A DNA stretch of 64,000 bases from Mycolicibacterium nivoides. Its GTDB lineage: Bacteria > Actinomycetota > Actinomycetes > Mycobacteriales > Mycobacteriaceae. Under the pieces are notes generated by a model. The model was not told the DNA's origin, ran no database searches, and saw only the letters and a list, made by a program, of their open reading frames with translations. A program made the translations under genes and the position numbers. Where the stretch lies: contig NZ_CP034072.1 of the NCBI RefSeq assembly GCF_003855255.1, forward strand, positions 4,213,920-4,277,919, given 5' to 3'. Below are positions 34,239 to 41,239 of this stretch, piece by piece (positions within the stretch are counted from its first letter, which is position 1; each line of letters opens with the position of its first letter).

Positions 34239-35241
34239 CGCCGTGTCCGTCTACGTGCCTGCGGGTACGGACAGTCAAGGCCGCCCGAAACATCTCGCGA
34301 CCGCCGCTTCCGAAATGCAGTCGGTCCACGAGATGGTGGAACTGGCCGGACGCCAGATCGACGGCTCCGCACTGTCCGCGGCGGCCGACAGCATGGCCGC
34401 CTCCTTCCATTGCGGCACCCTGTATCAGGGCGAACATTTCTGGCCGATACAGAATTCACTGCAACAGTCCCTGCTGGGCAGAACGTCTGCCGGATCCGCC
34501 ACAGAGATCCGCCAGTTCTGTTCCGGTGGGCTGTACGGCGTGATGCTCGCCGACGCGGTGCTGCAGGCCGGCTGGGCCGGCGACTACGCGATGGTGACGG
34601 GCGGCGACAGCATCTTCTACTTCGACCGGCATGAGTATGCCGCCAGCCCCTCCACAGAGGGTTCGCTGCTCGGCGACAGCGGTTTCTGCGCGCTTCTGAA
34701 CCGCGACCACGGGTTCGCCCGAGTCGTATCGGCTGCCGCACGCTCGCACAACCCGTCTGCCGGCATGATGCACGGCAGGGCTGACGGCGCCATCGACGAT
34801 CCGAAGTTTCCGACCTTGGAAGACTGGATCGCCCGGTGGGAAGACTATGACCGACGCGGTCTCGGGACGGTGCGAGACAACGCGATAGCCAGTTTTCGGG
34901 TGGCCGTCCAAACCGTGACCGAATGCTATGAGCGCGCGGGCGTTCAGCCCGACGAGATCGATTGGTTCGCCCCGTCGTTCATCGAGCCGAGCTACGTCAC
35001 GGACATGCTGGCGAAGCAGACCTTCCTGCAACCCACACCCGGTCTGTACTCCTTCGCCGCACAATTCGGGCATCTGACCGTCTCGGATTTCGGCGTGAAT
35101 CTCGCCTATCTGATGAACAACAAGATCGCCAAGGTGGGCGACCTGGTGCTGCTGTTCGCCGCCGGGAATTTCGTCAACTGCGCCGCGGTGCTGCTGCGTA
35201 TCGAGAAAGAGGTGACCCTCCCATTCAACATGCCGGCGTGA
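34225..35241 (+). CDS. Ketoacyl-ACP synthase III-like enzyme with altered triad
   Basis: The 338-residue protein has the thiolase/KAS III fold. The nucleophile Cys99 lies in IRQFCSGGLYGVMLADAVLQAG. The place of the FabH HQAN motif reads IDWFAPSFIEPSYV (Ser251 instead of His), and the place of the GN motif reads QFGHLTVSDFG (His283 instead of Asn). So the Cys-His-Asn set becomes Cys-Ser-His. KAS III relatives with changed residues often do acyl transfer rather than condensation. Overlap with the EspG-like gene and position inside the ESX operon suggest a dedicated role, perhaps acylation of a substrate; this is inference. Confidence 0.8.
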   Translation: MPYLDAVSVYVPAGTDSQGRPKHLATAASEMQSVHEMVELAGRQIDGSALSAAADSMAASFHCGTLYQGEHFWPIQNSLQQSLLGRTSAGSATEIRQFCSGGLYGVMLADAVLQAGWAGDYAMVTGGDSIFYFDRHEYAASPSTEGSLLGDSGFCALLNRDHGFARVVSAAARSHNPSAGMMHGRADGAIDDPKFPTLEDWIARWEDYDRRGLGTVRDNAIASFRVAVQTVTECYERAGVQPDEIDWFAPSFIEPSYVTDMLAKQTFLQPTPGLYSFAAQFGHLTVSDFGVNLAYLMNNKIAKVGDLVLLFAAGNFVNCAAVLLRIEKEVTLPFNMPA

Positions 35242-35283
35242 CATCGCGATTCACATGAACCACCACCGCAGAGGAGAAGACTG

Positions 35284-35604
35284 ATGACCAACCCGTGGGG
35301 CGGCCTGGACGCCGACACCGTGAACAAGAAGCTCTACCTTGATCCGACCGTCATCTCGGAGGTCAACAGGGTCTTCGAACCGTACGAGGAGAGCCTCGAA
35401 ACCCTCATCGGCGATTCCCTCGACGAGACCACGGGGTACTTCGGGACACCGGAAAACCCGCTGGCGGTTCTGGTTCAGAAGGTCTTCGATGCCCGCGGCA
35501 AAGAGTTGACCGACTACCTGAAGGAGCAGTTGTCGCAGACGCAGGGCTTTGTGAAGACTGCCCGGGATGCGGCGGAGGCCATGCGGACCTCCGAGAACGA
35601 CTAG
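35284..35604 (+). CDS. Small helical protein, putative ESX substrate partner
   Basis: 106 residues, helical and acidic, with YLDPTVISEVNRVFEPYEESLETLIGDSL and a C-terminal helix ending ARDAAEAMRTSEND. Size and placement before a large WxG-containing protein suit a PE- or EspC-type partner. No family is recognised with certainty. GAGGAGAAG lies just before the ATG at 35284. The next gene begins 31 bp downstream. Confidence 0.6.
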   Translation: MTNPWGGLDADTVNKKLYLDPTVISEVNRVFEPYEESLETLIGDSLDETTGYFGTPENPLAVLVQKVFDARGKELTDYLKEQLSQTQGFVKTARDAAEAMRTSEND

Positions 35605-35635
35605 TCACAGCACGGACGGGACGGCGTAGAACACC

Positions 35636-37393
35636 ATGAGCGGCTTCGGCAACTACCTCGGCGCCACGATGGGCACGAGCACCAACGAAGAGGGCAAAAG
35701 TGGCGCCGTCTATGACAATGCCTTCGTCACCAACTCGAACTACCCCAAACGCGCTGCGCTGATCGGCGACGACGGCAAGTTCGTCCAGCTGGACTCAGAT
35801 CTCCAGGACGAGAACAAGGTCGCCAAGTACCAGCCGAACAGCGCCCTTCTCGGCGAAGTCCCCGGATTGATATCAGACAACAGCACGTATCTGGAGGTGC
35901 AGGACAAGCTCTCCGGTCCCGAATCCCTCAACTGGGAGGGCAAGTCGTTCGTCTTCATGCGCAAGGAGAGGGACTCGCTCAATCCCGGCAAGATCGCACA
36001 GCTGGGCAAGGACTGGACGGAACACGGCGACACCCTGAAGACGACTTCCAAGGATTTCAAGGAAACCGTCAACAAGACGATCGAGGGAAAGTGGTCCGGC
36101 GAGAGTGCCGCGGCCGCCGAAGCCGCGTCCAAGCAGGTCACCAAGACCTCGATCTACGACTTCACGCTGGCTTCCGACGCGATAGCCGACAGGCTCACCG
36201 TGCTCCACGACGCGTTCACCAGTCTTCGGGACCAGTTCCCCACCTATGCGAACGACCAGTTGATCGAAAAAGGTGATTTCGACAAGGCGAAGCTCGACGC
36301 GAAGATCGCCGATTTCAATTCCAAGTACCACATCGACGGCAGCGGCTACCTGCGCAACAACGATGACGGTTACGTGACCGCGGCCGACGCACTCAAACAG
36401 CTGGACGAGATCAACCGCTCCATCGACGCCTATCAGAAGGCGGTTCAGCTGTTTCAGAACATCTACAACCCGACCGTCGAGGCGGTCACGAGAAACTTCC
36501 CCAACCTGCCGACCCCGCCGAACATGAAGTACGGGGATCCGACCGCACCCGGCGGACCCGGCGGACCCACCAGCCCCGGCGGACCCGGTGGTGGCACCAG
36601 CCCGTTCAAACCGGGTGGCGGCAGCGGCATCAAGCCTTTCGACAAGTCGGACTTGGACAAGCTGAAAACAGACAAGCCGACCGACCTCGACAAGTACAAG
36701 CCGATCGACCAAAAGCCGACGGACCAAAAAGATTCCACGACCGATCCCACCAAGGACGCCCTCGACAACCTCAAGGATCCGATCAAGTCCGCGATCGACT
36801 CAGCGACCAACGCCGCCAAGGACGCGCTGGGCCAGGCCATGGACGCCGCCAAAAACGCCGCAGGGCAGAACCCGCTGGGGCAAGGGCTCGGGGGCCCACC
36901 CGAGGGCGTCCTCGGCCTCGGGCCGCAAGGGCTCGGCGGCGCGGGTGCGGGCAAGGGGGCCGGCGGCGCGGGTGGCGGAGTCCCGTTGCGCGGCATGCCG
37001 AGTGGCCTTCCGACCACAGCACCCGTGACCACCGCGGCGAAGGTGACTGCCCCGGCCGCCGCGGCCGGCCTGGGCGCGGGAGCGGGCAGCCCCGGAGCAG
37101 GTGCCCCGGCTGCCGGGCAGCGCGGCGATCAGAACGGGAAGGGCCACCAGGTCAACAAGGCACTGCGCCGCAAGAAGAACGGCAAGGACGTCATCGGCGA
37201 CGCGGATGCATCGGTGCCGGTCGTCGGCGCGAACGAGGAAGCGGACCAGCCGGAGAGCGCGCCGGTCGAGCAGTCCGAGTTCCGTCGCCGCGTTCCGCAG
37301 CGGGACGGCACCTGGCAGCCCAACTCGGCGGTGCAGCCCGGTCCGGCTCGCTCGGCTCGCTCGCAGCAGTTCACGCAGGAACGCTCGGAGTGA
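35636..37393 (+). CDS. EspB-like/PPE-like secreted substrate
   Basis: 585 residues. The N-terminal region of about 300 residues is helical with a WxG-type turn (GKWSGESAAAAEAA, Trp153), as in EspB and PPE proteins. Residues 300-340 are rich in Gly-Pro (GGPGGPTSPGGPGG), then come Lys/Asp-rich repeats (DKLKTDKPTDLDKYKP) and an Ala/Gly-rich segment. The C-terminus is basic (NKALRRKKNGK) and Gln/Arg-rich. EspB-like substrates can oligomerise after export. It is the last gene of the rightward series and ends 4 bp from the convergent toxin-side operon. Confidence 0.65.
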   Translation: MSGFGNYLGATMGTSTNEEGKSGAVYDNAFVTNSNYPKRAALIGDDGKFVQLDSDLQDENKVAKYQPNSALLGEVPGLISDNSTYLEVQDKLSGPESLNWEGKSFVFMRKERDSLNPGKIAQLGKDWTEHGDTLKTTSKDFKETVNKTIEGKWSGESAAAAEAASKQVTKTSIYDFTLASDAIADRLTVLHDAFTSLRDQFPTYANDQLIEKGDFDKAKLDAKIADFNSKYHIDGSGYLRNNDDGYVTAADALKQLDEINRSIDAYQKAVQLFQNIYNPTVEAVTRNFPNLPTPPNMKYGDPTAPGGPGGPTSPGGPGGGTSPFKPGGGSGIKPFDKSDLDKLKTDKPTDLDKYKPIDQKPTDQKDSTTDPTKDALDNLKDPIKSAIDSATNAAKDALGQAMDAAKNAAGQNPLGQGLGGPPEGVLGLGPQGLGGAGAGKGAGGAGGGVPLRGMPSGLPTTAPVTTAAKVTAPAAAAGLGAGAGSPGAGAPAAGQRGDQNGKGHQVNKALRRKKNGKDVIGDADASVPVVGANEEADQPESAPVEQSEFRRRVPQRDGTWQPNSAVQPGPARSARSQQFTQERSE

Positions 37394-37397
37394 CGCG

Positions 37398-37694
37398 TCA
37401 GGGTGTGTCTTGTTGTTCCAGAGCGTCGGCGGTGATCCGCAGGCCGTCGGCGTAGTAGTCGAGCAGGTTGGTCTTGGCGGTGATCGAACCGTCCACCCAG
37501 TCCAGCTGCGCCTTATAGCCTTTGGAGCCGTCGGCGAACTTGTTGCCGATCTTGTCGTGGCCCCAGGCCTCTCCCTCACCGCCGAGCATCTGCATCAGCG
37601 CCGAGTGCACGGCTTTCATATCGTTGCTGACAAAGGCGAGATACTGCGCGGTACCGCGCAGCTCGGAAGGCGTGACGCCCAGCGGTACGGTCAT
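37398..37694 (-). CDS. WXG100-like protein (EspC type), orphan cassette
   Basis: 98 residues with a WG motif at Trp44 (GEAWGHDKIGNKFADGSKGY), typical of the WXG100-like proteins that accompany actinobacterial polymorphic toxins. It is a clear paralogue of the protein at 62059: both have SKD/AQYL helices, AWG-D-K and a WVDGS..(A/V)KT(N/D)LLDYY end. Overlaps the previous gene by ATGA. It would help export of the head protein at 38140. Confidence 0.82.
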   Translation of the reverse strand: MTVPLGVTPSELRGTAQYLAFVSNDMKAVHSALMQMLGGEGEAWGHDKIGNKFADGSKGYKAQLDWVDGSITAKTNLLDYYADGLRITADALEQQDTP

Positions 37695-38137
37695 CGCACA
37701 CTCCTCACAGTGGGGTATTCGTCTGGTTCTCCTTCACCGTCGTGATGCCGCGCCGGCACAGCGGGCGACAACAGATCCCTGATGTCGGGAGCACCGTCGA
37801 CGATGTCGGACAGCGAGGGCATCTCCTCCCGTCGCTGAGCCAGCGGCGCAAGGAGTTCCGCGACTCTCCACTCGACGTCGCGGGCGGCCTCCTGGGCCGC
37901 GGCGGTGATGTGCCATCCCAGATCGGTCAGCTCATGGTCATCCAGATAGGATTCGCCGACCGCCGTCCGGGTGACGACGCCGTCGGCGTTCACAGTGACC
38001 GTGACTGTCCCGTCGGCCCGAGTGGCTGTGGCGGACAACGCCGCCCGTGCTTCCTCGACGGCGGCCAGCTCGGCGAACTGTTCCTGCACGAGTGCAAGAG
38101 CATTGATGAGTTCATGCCGCGCCGCATCGTTGTCCAT
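37691..38137 (-). CDS. YbaB/EbfC-like protein, orphan cassette
   Basis: 148 residues. The YbaB pattern is an N-terminal helix, a beta hairpin (TVTVTVNADGVVTRTAVGESYL) and a helix (HITAAAQEAARDVEWRVAEL), with an acidic C-terminal extension containing EMPSLSDIVDGAPDIRDLL. The paralogue at 62360 has the same MPSLSDVVDSAPDLRDL motif. It is probably a cytosolic chaperone for the WXG and head proteins. Two bp from the head gene stop and overlapping the next start. Confidence 0.82.
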   Translation of the reverse strand: MDNDAARHELINALALVQEQFAELAAVEEARAALSATATRADGTVTVTVNADGVVTRTAVGESYLDDHELTDLGWHITAAAQEAARDVEWRVAELLAPLAQRREEMPSLSDIVDGAPDIRDLLSPAVPARHHDGEGEPDEYPTVRSVR

Positions 38138-38139
38138 GC

Positions 38140-39093
38140 CTAGTCCCCGTCTCCCCCACTGGCCGCCGATGCGCCACCCCCATCGGGCGTCGAAGCCTTG
38201 GTGCTGCGCGCCGCAGCTCTGCCCCGCACGCCGCCGGTGACGGATGTGGGCACCGACCCGAGGACTGAAACGGGATCGATGTTCTGACCGGTGGCCAGTG
38301 CGCCTGTCACCTTCTTGGACATGCCGGCGACGTACCCGACGGCAGCCCCCTTCAGAGCCGAATTGCCCAGTGCACGCTGTCCGTAGATGCTGACGGTGCC
38401 CTGCGTCGCACCGCCGACCGTGTTGGCCAGTGCGACCACTCCCAACCGATCCCAGTCGACTCCGTTCTGGTGCCCCTTGGACTGCTGGACCCCCTGGATG
38501 AACACTTCTTGTCCCAGGGCTTCAGCCGCCTCGACACCGGCCTTCTTGATGATCCGGTGCACGGTTGTCTTCGTCATCGCCTTGCCCAGGTCGGTCATGA
38601 CGTCTTTGAGCAGCACCGACACCATCCGCTGGATCGCGGCGGATGTCGTCGTCTCGATGATGGGGATCTCCGCCGCCGATGCGCCGAAGGTCACCGAGGT
38701 CTGAGCCAGTGCCCAGGAGATCTCGAATGCCGCGATCGCCAGCGAGGTCAAGATCTGGAGCTTGGTGTATTCGATGTTCTTGCCGGTGCTTTCGGCAAGC
38801 GTGCCGAGCGCCGCCATCGCATCGGCGAGTTTGTCGACCGTGGCGTCACCGTCGAACAACATCGCGAACTGCTTGTCCGCGGCCCCAGCCGTAACGCCCT
38901 GCAGGACTGAACTCGTGCTGGCCCGCATCCGGTTCAGTTCGGGTATCAGATCTCTCAATTGTTCGGCGCGGTCGCCCCATTCACCGCCGATGCGGTACAT
39001 GGCGTCCTCGTCGCCTTTGGGCCATTGCGAGCCGACCAGGTAGGACACCCACTGTAAAGGCCCGGGAATCTGCAGGGTCACACGATCCCCCAT
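38140..39093 (-). CDS. Orphan ESX-type head protein without toxin domain
   Basis: 317 residues. It aligns along its length with residues 1-295 of the giant protein: LQIPGPLQWVSYLVGSQWP, KQFAMLFDGDATVDKLA, AAEIPIIETTTSAAIQRMV and VDWDRLGVVALANTVGG have direct counterparts. A short Gly/Ser/Asp tail follows, and then it stops where the giant's linker would begin. ATG at 39093. It could be a remnant that lost its effector part, a spare head for recombination, or a real adaptor. It is followed closely by its own YbaB- and WXG-like genes. Confidence 0.82.
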   Translation of the reverse strand: MGDRVTLQIPGPLQWVSYLVGSQWPKGDEDAMYRIGGEWGDRAEQLRDLIPELNRMRASTSSVLQGVTAGAADKQFAMLFDGDATVDKLADAMAALGTLAESTGKNIEYTKLQILTSLAIAAFEISWALAQTSVTFGASAAEIPIIETTTSAAIQRMVSVLLKDVMTDLGKAMTKTTVHRIIKKAGVEAAEALGQEVFIQGVQQSKGHQNGVDWDRLGVVALANTVGGATQGTVSIYGQRALGNSALKGAAVGYVAGMSKKVTGALATGQNIDPVSVLGSVPTSVTGGVRGRAAARSTKASTPDGGGASAASGGDGD

Positions 39094-39197
39094 CGGCGAA
39101 AAGTTCCATGCAGCATTGCAATTCACGCTATTGCGTGCTACCGCACTCCGCCATTTCTGACGGCCTTGTTCGCCGAGAGTTCAGCTACCCGCCAGTT

Positions 39198-40736
39198 CTA
39201 AGTCAGAAGACCCGCCAAGCTCAGCTGGTTGGCCGCGGCATAGACCTGTGCATCGGGACGATCACCGAAAATTGCCGCGACGTCATCGACGGTGGCGGTG
39301 CGATCGGTGGCAACCTCCAACAGCGCCTGGCAGCGATCGACCGAGGTGGCGCCGGTTTGGGACACCATGTCGGCGACCGTCGCCTCCGGGGTCCAGATGG
39401 CCGGGAACGGCACGTCGAGCTCGCTTGAGGTGTCGGTTCCGCCTCGATACCACCGGCCGTCCGACCACCAGAAGCAGAAACTCAGCAGCCCGTTGCGATT
39501 TCGGGTGTTCAGCACCGAATCGTTGACCCACGCGGGCGCTCCCCCATACAGGTCGGGCAGCGGACCGCCGCCGTTGTAGGCGGCCTCTAGCAACTCGGAA
39601 TTCCACTTGCCACCGGAGAGCACCGCACGGTCACCGGGCAGCAGGAACAGCGTCGACCCGCTGCGCACATCGCTCTCGAACCAGGCGTACCCGGGATAGA
39701 TGCGTGGCCCCCACCCCGACCCGCTACCGGCGTAGGCAGCCGACAGCACCGCCCAGCGGGCCAGCAGGTCGGGAAGCGGCGGGATCTGGTCCGTGACGAC
39801 GGCTTCGCGGCCGGCATCCTTGTCGGCGGCTGCCGCGGCCGCGGCCCGGGCGGCGTCGCGCCCCTGTGCGTCGGGCCCGGCGGTGTAGCCGGCCAGCCAC
39901 ACCGGCACCTGCGCACGTGGGTAGGCGTCGAGGTCGTTGCGGTAGTGGTCGGCCGCGACGATCTGGTCGTCCGGGAACGGCTCGTCGCCGTAGTCGTAGT
40001 CGACCGTCGCCTCACCGCGATTGGTGACGTTCAGCAACAGCCGCCACCACGGCCCGGCACTCATGCGGGCCGCGACCTCGCGTTGTTGCCGCACCAGGTC
40101 GGCGATCGACTGGGGCACCGGGACCAGACCGGTGCGGTCCTGGGCCCAGAACTGCACCTGGGCGATCTGTGAGGTGACGGTGAAGGCGAACACCGCGGAG
40201 AACTCGTCCCAGCCTTCCGGCCCGAGCTGGGCCAGCTGTTGCACGATCGAGTCGATGAGGCGGGAGGCCTCCTCGGCCGTCGCGGTGTCTGAACTGGTCG
40301 GGGCGTCGCCCACCGGTGCGGGCGGCTCGTCGACGATCGTGAAGTCGGCGATCGCGCCCGGGTCGTCGGCGGCCGCCAACCGGAACTGCTTCTCGAACTC
40401 GGCCATGAAGGCCGCCTCCTCGGAGTCAGCGCCGTTGGACTGAGCTCCGCCATTGGTTCGGACCGCGGGTTCCTGTGCGGTGAACGCATCCCGGGCCTGC
40501 TGCGGCGGGACCGACGACGACACCTCTTCGATGCGCCCGGAATCACCCACCAGGAAGATCGACCGTCCGACCGGGATGTCGAGGAAGGCCATCGGGTCGC
40601 TGTCATCGATGTCGACCGGTGCGTACACACTCCAGCCCTTGTCGAAGCGATCAGCCGCCAGACCTTCGGTCGGATAGTCGAGCCCCCTGGACCTGATCCA
40701 GTTCGTGACCAACGAGATTGCCTGTGCCGCTTCCAT
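39198..40736 (-). CDS. Multi-domain putative immunity protein (YrhB/Imm35-like plus YezG-like)
   Basis: 512 residues, cytosolic. Residues 1-95 resemble the YrhB/Imm35 domain (EAAQAISLVTNWI, KGWSVYAPVDIDD, RSIFLVGDSGRIEEV). Residues 150-300 resemble YezG/DUF600-type immunity: IVQQLAQLGPEGWDEF, then FPDDQIVAADHYRNDL, then YPRAQVPVWLAGY. Residues 310-512 form a third unassigned domain rich in Trp. The arrangement as fused immunity-like domains beside a multi-domain effector is typical of poly-immunity proteins. It follows the giant gene and two small genes in one tight operon (6-bp gap). Confidence 0.7.
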   Translation of the reverse strand: MEAAQAISLVTNWIRSRGLDYPTEGLAADRFDKGWSVYAPVDIDDSDPMAFLDIPVGRSIFLVGDSGRIEEVSSSVPPQQARDAFTAQEPAVRTNGGAQSNGADSEEAAFMAEFEKQFRLAAADDPGAIADFTIVDEPPAPVGDAPTSSDTATAEEASRLIDSIVQQLAQLGPEGWDEFSAVFAFTVTSQIAQVQFWAQDRTGLVPVPQSIADLVRQQREVAARMSAGPWWRLLLNVTNRGEATVDYDYGDEPFPDDQIVAADHYRNDLDAYPRAQVPVWLAGYTAGPDAQGRDAARAAAAAAADKDAGREAVVTDQIPPLPDLLARWAVLSAAYAGSGSGWGPRIYPGYAWFESDVRSGSTLFLLPGDRAVLSGGKWNSELLEAAYNGGGPLPDLYGGAPAWVNDSVLNTRNRNGLLSFCFWWSDGRWYRGGTDTSSELDVPFPAIWTPEATVADMVSQTGATSVDRCQALLEVATDRTATVDDVAAIFGDRPDAQVYAAANQLSLAGLLT

Positions 40737-40742
40737 TGCCCC

Positions 40743-40979
40743 CTACCTTCCCAGCTTCTGCTGTTCGGCTTCGATTTCGTCGGCCAGCGCCGAGCGCTCG
40801 GCTTGTTGGCGTGCCAGCAGCTGCGCACTGAACGCGGTCCAGGCCGCATCCTGCTCCGGCGTCATCTGGGCGCCGTGCACCTCGGATTCGACATCCGGGT
40901 GGTCTTCCAGGAACTTGTTGAACAGCGCGCCCATCTCCCGGCTGTGCTTGCGGTTGAGCTCAATCCGTCGCGGGTCCAT
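40743..40979 (-). CDS. Small hypothetical protein between toxin and immunity genes
   Basis: 78 residues, fully helical and highly charged (MDPRRIELNRKHSREMGALFNKFL and AERSALADEIEAEQQKLGR, a likely coiled coil). The start lies 2 bp from the previous stop and the stop 6 bp before the poly-immunity start, so it is certainly part of the operon. No family recognised. It may be a small immunity protein or chaperone. Confidence 0.65.
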   Translation of the reverse strand: MDPRRIELNRKHSREMGALFNKFLEDHPDVESEVHGAQMTPEQDAAWTAFSAQLLARQQAERSALADEIEAEQQKLGR

Positions 40980-40981
40980 GC

Positions 40982-41239
40982 CTACTCCTCGTCACCTTCG
41001 TACAGCGCCAACTGGTCGAAAACCACCAACGCCACCCGGCCTGGGTCATCGGTCGGGTGCACCCGCAGCGTGTGGTGCGGGTTCGGTGCATCGTCGACGA
41101 TGATCACGCTTTTTATCCCGGCCGGGAGGTTCGCCGGCCAGTCGATCTCGTCGGTCGGCTCCTCGACCAGGACGTGCGCGCGCTTTCCGCGCAGGCCGGT
41201 CTGGTCGTACCGCAACGGCGTGGGCTTCTGGCTGGTCAT
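40982..41239 (-). CDS. Small hypothetical protein coupled to the giant effector gene
   Basis: 85 residues of mixed alpha/beta composition, with GLRGKRAHVLVEEPTDEIDWPANLPAGIKSVIIVDDAPNPHHTL. Its ATG overlaps the giant's TGA (ATGA), so ribosomes that finish the 6,935-codon frame can start here. That coupling is what an immunity gene would need. No family recognised. The frame is open upstream to 41467, but that part lies inside the giant gene. Confidence 0.65.
   Translation of the reverse strand: MTSQKPTPLRYDQTGLRGKRAHVLVEEPTDEIDWPANLPAGIKSVIIVDDAPNPHHTLRVHPTDDPGRVALVVFDQLALYEGDEE

Noticed and set aside
36540..36620. Collagen-like protein in the Gly-Pro-rich part of the 35636 product
   Set aside because: Only a few GGP units occur, not a long Gly-x-y triplet run; Pro/Gly-rich tails are usual in EspB and PPE proteins.
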